Of a DNA stretch of 64,000 nucleotides, positions 27,085 to 36,462 are shown one piece after another (within the stretch, counting starts at the first letter, position 1; the number at the start of each line of letters is the position of its first letter). The notes under the pieces were generated by a model. That model saw nothing but the letters and a program-made list of their open reading frames with translations. It did no database searches and was not told the DNA's origin. The position numbers and the translations under genes were made by a program. This DNA comes from Flaccisagitta enflata (lineage: Eukaryota > Chaetognatha > Sagittoidea > Aphragmophora): the NCBI GenBank assembly GCA_965153355.1, contig OZ231128.1, forward strand, positions 25,482,001-25,546,000, given 5' to 3'.

Positions 27085-27258
27085 TGTGAACACACATTCA
27101 TGCATGTCAACCATCCCACGAGGGAGTGAGCAAAGTGGGTCATCAAGCCTATGAGTGGAGCGAGCGAAGCAAAGCAAATTGCTGCAGAGCGAGTGAGCGG
27201 AGTGAGCGGTGTAAGCGACTGAGTAGCCTATTTGAACGCAATTTTCTTGTGTAGAGAC
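27085..27258 (+). mobile_element. Family D relative, left end degraded
   Basis: Shares ACGAGGGAGTGAGC and AGCGAGTGAGCGGAGTGAGC with 40431-40684. The right end GTGTAGAGACAGGGCC resembles the family D terminus. Lies in intron D-E of the transposase-like gene. Confidence 0.5.
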
Positions 27259-27262
27259 AGGG

Positions 27263-27364
<102 letters not shown>

Positions 27365-27455
27365 AGGATGGAGGTTGTAATGTCCGATTGACAACCGGGC
27401 AGGTTAAGATAAGGCCTTTGATAATATTTTTTTTCCTCTTTGGTTCAATATGCAG

Positions 27456-28082
27456 GAGAAGATGGGCTGCGGCTCGTGATTGCGGACTTGTCCAAGGAGA
27501 TCAAGTATCTTGTCGGTTGATTTTGGCAAACTACATGTGCCCAGGATCAGATCCCTTCTCACCGGCCTCGTGAAACAAAGAATGCTGCACGGGTGTTTGC
27601 AAAAATTGCCCAAAGCCAGAACTTCCAGTCCCACCGCACCTGGAAGGCACATCTGTCTCTTTTTCTCTTTGGATGCAAAAAGATGTAGGAGGTAGAAAGA
27701 AGTATAGCCTGTGGAAAGTAACGAAGACGGTGGAAGAGCTGGCGGAAGAGTTGCGAGCTGACATTAGGACAATGTTGAATCATGTTCTTACGGCAGCCAT
27801 CAGTTGGGATGTTCTGCAGGATGATATCAGCAACCTCCGACCAGGAAAAGACTTCCTCACGTACGAAGATTATCAACGTAACCTGGAGATAACCTTCAAC
27901 GAAATGCCAACTTCAATGGGATTTTCCGCCAACGGAATTTCGCTCGCCATGTATCCTATAGGAGTAAAGTTTCAACGTCTCTCAGAAAATGATGATGATC
28001 CTCCAGTAGAGAATGGTGCAATCATTTTTTTGTCACCTGATCTACATCACGACTGTCAGCAGATTGAGAATATGGAGAAAAG
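27456..28082 (+). CDS. Transposase-like gene, exon E (contains TGA 27571-27573)
   Basis: The acceptor is TTCAATATGCAG and the donor AAAAG|GTGCCT. The frame is open except for TGA between SPAS and NKECCTGVCKNC. It continues through WKVTKTVEELAEELR, NEMPTSMGFS and IIFLSPDLHHDC. A helix-like stretch (EDGLRLVIADLSKEIKYL) is readable in the next frame over the first 60 nt, hinting at an extra indel near the exon start. Confidence 0.5.
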
Positions 28083-28322
28083 GTGCCTTACATGTTTTAA
28101 ATAAAATTACTAGCGCACTCCAACCTAACTTTTACTTCCTGACAAAGTGCTCCTTCTGAGTCTTCATCTTCATCCATGACTGTCCATTTTTAATCGATAT
28201 TCTCTATAATTCTCCACAATTCTCCATAATTCTCCACAATTCTCCATAATTCTCCATAATATTCCACAATTAGTCCATTTCTTTAGTTCTTCACAGTTCT
28301 CATTCATTATACTTGCTTGTAG

Positions 28323-28697
28323 ATCCTACGAGATTTTCACCGAAGAAGCATTCGCACCTGTTGGATGAGCTCGCTGGTCAGACCAGTGTGCGGCTCAATT
28401 CAAATCAAGATACGCGACATTCAACCTCCTCAACATCCGTAACCGTGTGGCCTCGCAACTTCAAGATGTCAAGTTTGCCTACTTTGAGAGCCACGAAGGC
28501 AAAAACTTTTCAGATACTATCGGCGCGTTAGCAAAGCAAGCTCTAGCGCGTGTTGTGAGCCGGTCCACGTACAGCAATGACGGGATTGGCGATGAAAGTG
28601 AAGATCAGGAGATGGCAATCGCGGAACAAGTTCGCGATCAAATCATGGCCGGGCTACAATACGAAAACGGAAAAGTCGGCGGATTTAGCTTTTTCAG
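28323..28697 (+). CDS. Transposase-like gene, exon F (contains TGA 28366-28368)
   Basis: The acceptor is ACTTGCTTGTAG and the donor TTTTCAG|GTGTTG (phase 2). Encodes EIFTEEAFAPVG, TGA, then WSDQCAAQFKSRY, FAYFESHEGKNFSD and GALAKQALARV. This is the most recognisable part of the family core. Confidence 0.6.
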
Positions 28698-28818
28698 GTG
28701 TTGCCGCCATTTTTAGAGAACCGTGTCTTTTAATAACAAGGGAGGAACAAAGAAAACCAATGTAACATGAGTTTCTTACTCACACTGTTATTCTCCAAAA
28801 TCTACCTTTGCGAGACAG

Positions 28819-28990
28819 AGTGGAGGTGTTCCCACGTTTTGATCGCGATCCGAAGCCAAGGGGCGTCCCTATCAAGGGAATACAGAAAATCCATAGCCTT
28901 CAACTGCGCGGAAATGAAGTGGTGGCGCGACGGTTTCCTTGCAAAGACTGCCATTTTGGATCACTCTGTTACGACTGTCAGACTGCAGAA

Positions 28991-28991
<1 letters not shown>
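28819..28991 (+). CDS. Transposase-like gene, exon G (Cys cluster)
   Basis: The acceptor is TTGCGAGACAG and the donor GAAG|GTTGAG (phase 1). Encodes [30 protein letters not shown] and [15 protein letters not shown], a likely metal-binding Cys cluster. Confidence 0.6.
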
Positions 28992-29084
<93 letters not shown>

Positions 29085-29098
29085 TATTTCAATTGCAG
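28992..29098. repeat. Intron made of (GA)n
   Basis: The 107-nt intron G-H of the transposase-like gene is GTT, (GA)n of about 85 nt, then GATATTTCAATTGCAG. Confidence 0.85.
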
Positions 29099-29297
29099 GG
29101 GTTGGCCTTACTGATTCACTCGTCGAAAGACCTGAAGAGCCTGGGCAAGACGTGGAAGAACCAATTACTGAGGGAGGTCCTGACGTCGAAAATTCCGATG
29201 ACGACGATGACGATGATGTTGATCTTGAAAGCGACGACGATGACGAATTCGATGACGATGATGATGAAGATGGAAACATCGTTTGGGCCCCTCTCAG
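29099..29297 (+). CDS. Transposase-like gene, exon H (acidic)
   Basis: The acceptor is TTCAATTGCAG and the donor CTCAG|GTCTAA (phase 2). Encodes [16 protein letters not shown], then long Asp runs and GNIVWAPL, the short motif that precedes the terminal exon in this family. Confidence 0.6.
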
Positions 29298-29521
29298 GTC
29301 TAACATTATGCCTACAAATCATGCTCTAAATTCATTCTGTTTTGAGCAGAATTCAGAAAGAGCCAATGTAAGAAAAAAAAGGAATTCTGTTTCAACCGGG
29401 TCCATTATAGCAGGGTTTTAGCGTAAAAAAAAGATACAATTGATGTTTGTGAATGTATACAACCATTCACAGTGCTTAGTTTTCATTCTGGCTCCAAAGC
29501 ACACTTAATTTTCACTGATAG

Positions 29522-29768
29522 TGCTCGTCGATTCTACCCTGCGAGAATGGTTCGACTGGAAAAAGTCCCAACACATCTCCAACGATTCTTTCATCAAATG
29601 TCTGACACGTTGGCAATCGTGCAATGGATTGGGGAAACTAACTATTCCGCTGTTCGCCGAGGTCGTATTTTTGCCCTTGGCAGGACCGAGCTTGACAATC
29701 ATTACAAATCTAAATCAAAAGATATCGAAGAGCGATACGAATTGGCCTTGACCATGATCAAGGCATAG
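29522..29768 (+). CDS. Transposase-like gene, terminal exon
   Basis: The acceptor is TTCACTGATAG. Encodes ARRFYPARMVRLEKVPTHLQ, LAIVQWIGETNYSAVRRG, LGRTELDNHYKSKSKDIEE and a C-terminal helix, ending at TAG 29766-29768. No clear AATAAA lies within 150 nt. Confidence 0.65.
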
Positions 29769-30130
29769 CTTTTTTTTTAAAGCGTCGCTCAATGCTCGTA
29801 TTTTTTTCAGTATTGTGGAGACATTTATTAATGTATTGCTGAATGTATTTGTATACGTATTGAAATTCATTGAAATGTATTTGAATTTATTGAAATGTAT
29901 TGAAATGTATTGCGTGTATTGCGTATTCTCAATTACTGAATTGCATAAAAAACAAAATGAACGATTTTAAGCTACAACCCAAGTTGTTTTAAATATTTGA
30001 TACAATCACGCCAACGGGAGTACAGGAGGAAGAAGAGGTGGGAGGAAGGAAGAGAAGGAGAAGAAAGAGTGGAGCGAAGGAAGGTGAGAGAGGGCAAAGA
30101 AGAAAAAGAGGATGAAATGACAAAATTACT

Positions 30131-30403
30131 GGAGAAGAAGAAGAAGAAGAAGAAGAAGAAGAAGAAGAAGAAGAAGAAGAAGAAGAAGAAGAAGAAGAAG
30201 AAGAAGAAGAAGAAGAAGAAGAAGAAGAAGAAGAAGAAGAAGAAGAAGAAGAAGAAGAAGAAGAAGAAGAAGAAGAAGAAGAAGAAGAAGAAGAAGAAGA
30301 AGAAGGTGAAGAAGAAGAAGAAGAAGAAGAAGAAGAAGAAGAAGAAGAAGAAGAAGAAGAAGAAGAAGAAGAAGAAGAAGAAGAAGAAGAAGAAGAAGAA
30401 AAA
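30131..30403. repeat. (GAA)n microsatellite
   Basis: About 90 units with one GGT interruption. 29769-30130 and 30404-30990 are unique AT-rich sequence with no recognised gene. Confidence 0.93.
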
Positions 30404-30996
30404 TTGAGGAAAAAGTCTAATTTTCCTTCAATTTTTTGTCAATCTGGATGAAATAAATCGGTCAAAATCATCAGAACCGAGCTGAAGGTAAAGGTTTGAC
30501 TATTTTTTTATGAAAATAGCATGTTTGTGACATTTTTTAAACAATTAAAACGGTCTAGCATCAATGAAACTAGAAGATAAGGGAAGAAAAAATGATTGCT
30601 TCATACCACCATCTTACAACCGGAAAAATCATCGTTTTGCACACATGCAACCCAGATTTTGCATAGATTTTTGTTTTTTTAGTATCTTAATACATTATTT
30701 TACCATTTACAACTGGAGTTTTGACTGAATTCAAAGGTTTGATTTTTGGACCTTCTGGACCCCTATTTTGGCCCCTTCGCTGGCACCTTGTCTTACCAAA
30801 AGGTTTTTAAGCAGATCAAAAGAATAAGCGTGCAGGTGTAAATTGAAACTAACTGTCTTTTTTTTCTAACAAAGCTTTGTTAAGAGTTATATTTAGATCC
30901 ATCAAGATATCAACCAACACGCGGCCATTCATTGTGACTTGCCGTATTACTACTGTTGCCAGGCCTAAAAAAGGCAGAGGCCATTGTTTGCTTTTT

Positions 30997-31526
30997 GGGC
31001 AACGGCCCCAAAGGGCCAATGTCCTGTAGGACACAGGGGTGAATATCCATATATCCGTCCGTCTGTCCGTCCGTCCATCCGTCCGTCCGTCCGTCCGTCC
31101 GTCCATCCGTCCGTCCGTCCATCCGTCCGTCCGTCCGTCCGTCCGTCCGTCCGTCCGTCCGTCCGTCCTTCCTTCTATCCGTCCTTCCATCCATCTGTCC
31201 GTTCGTCAATCCATCCATCTGTCCATCCGTCCGTCCCTCCGTCCCTCGGTCCGTCCATCCATCTGTACCCCCCCCCAGCTTCTCAAGCCATAAATTTCCA
31301 TAAATTGACAAAAATGCAAACTTCGCCTTGAATAACACGGAAAACTTACAAAAAAGTAAGCATATTTCCTATCGAATAACATAAATTGATGAAAAATGAA
31401 AAAAATATAAAATTCCAATTGAATAAAATGGAAATTTGCTCCTAAGCTCTCAAATATACCCTCTCAGGATGTACAGAAATTAACCCCTGTGTCCTACAGC
31501 ACATCGGCCCTTTGAGGCCGCTGCCC
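30997..31526. mobile_element. Family B element with (GTCC)n interior
   Basis: Ends GGGCAACGGCCCCAAAGGGC and GCCCTTTGAGGCCGCTGCCC. Arms GTCCTGTAGGACACAGGGGT and inverse. The (GTCC)n array fills 31060-31265. The outer flank GACCATGTGCGATCCTTGGA follows. Confidence 0.72.
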
Positions 31527-31687
31527 TGCTCTCACTCCGCTTCTTTAGCTAATCACTTCAAGCAGGACATCGGGTATTGCTGACCATGTGCGATCCTTGG
31601 ATGACATGTTCCTCATACACCTTTGTGATATTTGATTCACTTTGACAGAGCTAAAGAACAAAGCGTAAGTGGGAGAGAGAGAAAGAA

Positions 31688-31689
<2 letters not shown>

Positions 31690-31779
<90 letters not shown>

Positions 31780-31973
31780 AATGCGAATTCGCACATGAAC
31801 CTGCAATTCTGCATCACTCTTCTTCTTCATCTTCTTCTTTATCTTCTTCATCTTCTTGGTCATCTTCATCGTCTTCATCTTCTTCTTCTTATTCTTCTTC
31901 TCCTTCTTCTTCGTCTTCTTCTTCTTCTTCTTCTTCTTCTTCTTCTTCTTCTTCTTCTTCTTCTTCTTCTTTT
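31690..31973. repeat. (GA)n and (TTC)n microsatellites
   Basis: (GA)n 31690-31776; TTC-rich 31817-31973. A family A end with hairpin AGTCGCGTAGCAGGCGACT (32045-32063) follows. Confidence 0.9.
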
Positions 31974-32399
31974 TCGTGTGACTGATGGACGGACCGACGG
32001 ACCAACGGACGGACAGATGGACGGACCAACGGACCGGGGTGTAGAGTCGCGTAGCAGGCGACTAAAAATGAGGGTGAACTATCAGTCCCAGATAAAACGC
32101 ATAAAGGAAGAGATATGGAACAAGACTGAATAAATGGATGAATGAATGAATGATTGAATGACTAAATGAATGAGTCAATGATTGAAAAAATACAAATAAT
32201 GATTGATTGATAAAATGATTGTTGGAAGGAATGAAAACGAGATGACACAAAGAAAGCCGAGCACGCCTATTTTGCATGGATTTTTTTTTATTGTAGATTA
32301 GAAATATCAAAGAAACATGAGCGTGCCCGGCGGGCACGCAGATAGCAAAAGCTGCATGCCCGACAGCAAACCTGCGTGCACCGGGCACGCGGGCACGCT

Positions 32400-32795
32400 C
32401 TAAATTCAGGCTCTAAATCAAGAGCTATTCTATTTATTGATTGCACTGAAAATCAGATAAAAATAGGACTTAGCTAGATAAGGTATAGAATATTCAAAAT
32501 CACTCAGACAGTTGACAAGCTATGCTCACTGATATGCTTGCTTATATTTGCATACTAAGACAGGTGTCAAATCATTTATCAATTCATTGCATTGAAATTA
32601 GAAAAAAAGACAATGCTAAATGAGCTAAATGAGCTAGAATACACAAAAATACAGATGAGCACTTATGCATATAAACATGCTTGGTGTCAAATGAAAGAAA
32701 ATTATTGAAATTGCATACCCTATCAATTTCGTTTGAGGGCTTATCCGGTCGATTGAGAGCCCCAACTTGATAGTCTTGATTTGATGATATTGATG
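32400..32795 (-). repeat. Family C dispersed repeat, partial copy
   Basis: Shares ATTGCACTGAAAATCAGA, CTATGCTCACTGATATGCTT and ACCCTATCAATTTCGTTTGA with the other copies. A family A end with GAGCCTCTTATAGAGTTGCG follows at 32930-33007. Confidence 0.6.
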
Positions 32796-33251
32796 TCTAC
32801 TTGGATAGCCTTGTCATAACATTATATCTTATTAATGAGATTACGAAAGAGTTTAAAATCATTGTCGTGCCCTTACCTCTACGCAAAAGCTTCAAAACGC
32901 TCGTTTTCCCACTTTTTGACTCGTGCTCACGGACCAACGGACGGAGGGACGGAGGGACGGAGGGACGGACGGACAGAGCCTCTTATAGAGTTGCGTGTCC
33001 GCACCTAAAAAGAGCGTAAACGACTAATTCTTTCTTCGCTTGTTTCCAAATCAACAACAGTACAATTGTAGACCAATCAATTACTAAATCATAACTTTGA
33101 CAGATTCGCTGACACCGCGGAAAACTGGTAACCAAGACAACGTAAACAAACAATAACATCACAAAGACATTGAACCTCTACCAACAAGCATCAAACATTT
33201 TTCATCGCCCAGTCATTTTTTTGTTTTGTTTCAAAAAGTGAAATAGTTTAG

Positions 33252-33353
33252 ATGAGATTTTTAATAGTAAGTTTGCTTTTGAGCATTGTTGGAGTGACGT
33301 TTTCTGCGAACGGCGATGACGGGAACACAATCGTCAACAGAAATGAGAGGATG
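33252..33353 (+). CDS. Cys-rich secreted protein, exon 1: signal peptide
   Basis: ATG followed by a hydrophobic core, then ANGDDGNTIVNRNERM. The donor ATG|GTAAGA (phase 0) closely matches consensus and joins in phase to the acidic exon. Confidence 0.7.
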
Positions 33354-36300
33354 GTAAGATCATTACTTTTCTTTTTTGTTCTTAATTTACGACGGCGTTC
33401 CTCCGAAGGCAACATTTATGTTTCAGCTGGAGCCAATGTAAAAAATTATAATCATTGAAACTGAATGATTAAACTAAAATAATCATTAAGATATATCATG
33501 ATTGAGATTTTTTGCATAACTTGCCATCAAACATGAAAAAAGAACCAAATGAAGCTAGAATTCATGAAGGAAATGTAATGCAAATTACTGAAAATTTCAT
33601 TTTGGTAACTGACATGGGGCTCGTTGAAATTCTAAGGTGGCATAAAAAATGAAAAAGTAAGAAAACAAAAAGCATAGTTCTCTCCTAAAATTGATTAAAA
33701 AGAGAACTATGTTTTTAAAAATGCAAAATTTCTCTGCACTTGAGAGTCTTAGAATTTCAACAGTACAAACAAACAAAAAAATGTAAGAAAAATTTTATTA
33801 AATTTCATAAAAAACCTTGATTTTCTTGTTTTTCTCATGTGAATTCAAAATTACTTTTGAGATCAGAATATAATAAAAATGTATACACCAAGTGTCTTTA
33901 GATATAATTTAACTTTAAAAATCACTCTGGCCCATATTATTGTCCAGAAAATGATGCAAAAAGTATGGTGAAATACTTAGTTTTCCTTCAAAAATTTGCC
34001 GTCTTACGAAGAATCAAGTTTTGGTTATGATTCGAAATGAGGGCCTGTTTCTAACATGACAACGCGTTTATGATATAAAGCGCCACGCGCGCGTACGCGG
34101 TTACTCACTCCGCTCGTTCGCTTTACTCATTCCGCAGAGCTTATTCCATTCACAAGCTTGCTCGCTCACTCCGCTCACTCGTAGATGATTGCAATTTACA
34201 ACTATGTGTTCACGCTGTAAACGAGATTAACGGGAATATCAACCGTTGTTGTCATCCCCAGAAACACGCCCTTACATCGCAGTATTTTGTCATTCTTAAT
34301 TCCCAGAGCATCTTGGCTGAGGCTGTTGCCGCAAAAGCTACAACGGAGGAGCCTTCATCTGACAGCGACGAAGAAAGCACGGTCGATCATTCGTCTGACA
34401 GCGACGACGAAAGCACGGCCGATCCTTCTTCTGACAGCGACGACGAAAGCACGGCCGATCCTTCGTCTGACAGCGACGACGAAAGCACGGCCGATCCTTC
34501 GTCTGACAGCGACGACGAAAGCACGGCCGATCCTTCGTCTGACAGCGACGACGAAAGCACGGCCGATCCTTCGTCTGACAGCGACGACGAAAGCACGGCC
34601 GATCCTTCTTCTGACAGCGACGACGAAAGCACGGCCGATCCTTCGTCTGACAGCGACGAGGAAGGGACAGCGAATCCATCCTCTGACAGCGATGAGGAAG
34701 GGACAGCGAATCCATCCTCTGACAGCGACGACGACGACAACGACGACGACAGCGACAAAAGCGCATCTGACAGCGACCAAGAAGTCGAAGGTCTACTGGG
34801 TCAGAAATTTGAATTCCGAGCTATATCATTTGATCTTCCAAAAACTAACGATTTTCTGGTCATGTCATTTCATGTTTTCTTAATAAAAAAAAAAAAATTC
34901 AACGCTCAATTCTGAATGGTCAATCCCTTTTCAGGAATTTCAGAAATTTCAGAAGGTTGTCCTTGCGGCTGTCCCAGGCATTTAGTTTCCCCGCCGATCT
35001 GTATGCGAATTTGGCTCAACAATCCCGATTTCGGAGTAATAAGCCGAGCGGGGAACCAGTGCGTTTACAACTGCTATAAATGTCGGGCTGCGCGTACGGG
35101 CTTCAAGGTCAAGCGAGTGAAACCCACCTCCATGAAGACATGTCCCGAAAATACGAACAAACAATGTTAGTACAAGTAGAGTTCTATGAATATAACGTGA
35201 TATATCGGTCCGTCGTTAACACCCCCCCCCCAGCTTTTTACTGGTCTGCGTTTCGCGTTTGTACAATACAGGCGTCATAGTATCCAATCCACACAGTCTT
35301 GCCTGCTATGAATCAATCAATCATCAATGGAACACCTCTAATGAAATCTCAAATTCCGCCCCCCAACGTCCAGTGAGATGGTGCACGACACAGAAAGTAG
35401 GGACTTATGGTATCCCATTTTATTTAGAAAAGCGACCTATAACCACAGGTCACCTGCAGGTCACTTTATGACAGGTTTGTAGAAAAGGAACCCGTGACGG
35501 CGGAGCCTTACAGGTCAATTCTCCTTCGGTAAAAGTATAGAATGGAGCTTTCTACAGGTTCCCTAAACTATAGGACATAAAGTAAGTGACCTGTAAAGGG
35601 CTCCGTTTTGTACTCAAACTTTTTTCAAAAACAAAAGTGACCTGCAAAGCTCAGTCAGGCAGGTCCCTTTTGAAAAAAAAACGGGTCACTTCTACCAAAT
35701 AACAGGTCACTTCTACAAAGGGAAACCCGTTCTTATTTCCTATACGCAGGCCTACGCATTCTGCGCCGTGTGGTGTTGTTTCAAACCCCAATGCCTCGCC
35801 GCCATAATGGGGGCGGCCCCTTGGGCGCATCCCGTTTCCATAAAACCCAAAGGAGGAAAATGCTTCAAAGTTCCCAACAATTGCTTCCGTTATTGCATCA
35901 GCAAGGCCTACAAAGGCGCTTGTACGTTAAGTGCTAGCTACAGGTAATGGGTGATTACAAAATTTCAGATCACATCAAATAATCACTTACAAAATTGTCT
36001 AATGTTCTATTGTTTGGTTTTGCAACTTGCAAGACGATCATATTTTTCTTTTCTTCACATTTCCACAGTGATTCGCTTTTCACAAAACTGCGACGATCGA
36101 TTACCGGCAAAATACTAGGTGAGAAATTCAAATATGACTTCTGGAAAACTGTATTATCTTATATGAATGACGTTGTGGGAATGAAGTGGAAATGCTGAAA
36201 TTACTAATCATTTCTTCATTTTCTTTTTAGGCGACCAAATCAACAAAACTAATCCGAATCATGAAGCTCCTAGAGAGAATATCAAGCTTGCTATCATTAT

Positions 36301-36369
36301 TTCGATTGCTATGAAATGTTCATTTAACATGATAACAAATTCATCTTGTGGCGTTTGACATGAAATAAA
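33252..36369 (+). CDS. Secreted protein with Ser/Asp-rich acidic repeats and two Cys-rich modules (6 exons), family not recognised
   Basis: Spliced CDS: 33252-33353, 34307-34790, 34935-35107, 35750-35943, 36069-36118 and 36231-36358, 1131 nt, 376 residues, all junctions in phase. Residues 1 to about 19 form a signal peptide (MRFLIVSLLLSIVGVTFSA). Residues 51-170 are ten 12-residue units (SSDSDDESTADP type), followed by a poly-Asp tail, all rich in casein-kinase-2-like sites. Module 1 (about 204-245) and module 2 (258-309) share a Cys layout with a conserved G-x-[QK]-C spacing to a second Cys (YNC or NNC). The C-terminus has a short hydrophobic run (LAIIISIAM) and NKT/NSS sequons. AATAAA at 36364-36369 sits 6 nt after the stop. 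The weak point is the donor AAG|GTCAAG at 35107: without it exon 3 ends at TAG 35168-35170, giving a short isoform with one module. The role is unknown. An extracellular matrix, mineral-binding or secreted-peptide function would all be guesses. Confidence 0.65.
34041..34271. mobile_element. Family D MITE in intron 1 of the Cys-rich gene
   Basis: Left end GGGCCTGTTTCTAACATGAC, right end inverse GGGCGTGTTTCTGGGGATGA. The interior holds CACTCCGCTCGTTCGC-type repeats. It ends 35 nt before exon 2. Confidence 0.65.
34307..34790 (+). CDS. Cys-rich secreted protein, exon 2: acidic 36-nt repeat array
   Basis: The acceptor is CTTAATTCCCAG. Encodes SILAEAVAAKATTEEP, then ten exact 36-nt units from 34355 to 34714 (1 ESTVDH, 7 ESTADP and 2 EGTANP variants), then DDDDNDDDSDKSAS. 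The seven central units are nearly identical at the DNA level, indicating recent expansion or gene conversion. Donor GAAG|GTCTAC. Confidence 0.75.
34935..35107 (+). CDS. Cys-rich secreted protein, exon 3: Cys module 1
   Basis: Encodes GISEISEGCPCGCPRH, PPICMRIWLNNPDFG and GNQCVYNCYKCRAARTG. Three in-phase acceptors lie 9 nt apart at the 5' end. If the weak donor at 35107 is not used, the exon continues through KTCPENTNKQC to TAG at 35168-35170. Confidence 0.65.
35750..35943 (+). CDS. Cys-rich secreted protein, exon 4: Cys module 2
   Basis: The acceptor is CCTATACGCAG and the donor CTACAG|GTAATG (phase 2). Encodes AYAFCAVWCCFKPQC, KPKGGKCFKVPNNCFRYC and AYKGACTLSASY, eight Cys in 65 residues. 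Confidence 0.68.
36069..36118 (+). CDS. Cys-rich secreted protein, exon 5
   Basis: A 50-nt exon. The acceptor is CATTTCCACAG and the donor CTAG|GTGAGA. Encodes SDSLFTKLRRSITGKIL. Both splice sites match the phases of its neighbours, the main support for so short an exon. Confidence 0.6.
36231..36358 (+). CDS. Cys-rich secreted protein, terminal exon
   Basis: The acceptor is CATTTTCTTTTTAG. Encodes GDQINKTNPNHEAPREN, LAIIISIAMKCSFN and ITNSSCGV, then TGA. The poly(A) signal follows almost at once. Confidence 0.6.
36364..36369 (+). terminator. Poly(A) signal AATAAA of the Cys-rich secreted gene
   Basis: AATAAA lies 6 nt after the TGA at 36356-36358, implying a 3' UTR of only some 20-40 nt. 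The hAT element begins 94 nt further on. Confidence 0.6.
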
Positions 36370-36462
36370 ATATGGTAAATGCTGATGATAACTCGTTGTT
36401 TTCGATGGAATGAAAATCTGAGGAGCCTGAGCTGCAAATTATGTAAACATATGTATGAAAAC

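Noticed and set aside
27571-28368. Recoding of the two TGA codons (selenocysteine or reassigned code)
   Set aside because: Other genes here end in TGA normally, and no SECIS-like element was seen. Decay of CGA is simpler.
34338-34780. Antisense ORFs of 123-142 codons opposite the acidic repeat exon
   Set aside because: Shadows of a 36-nt in-frame repeat; the plus strand has splice sites and phase agreement.
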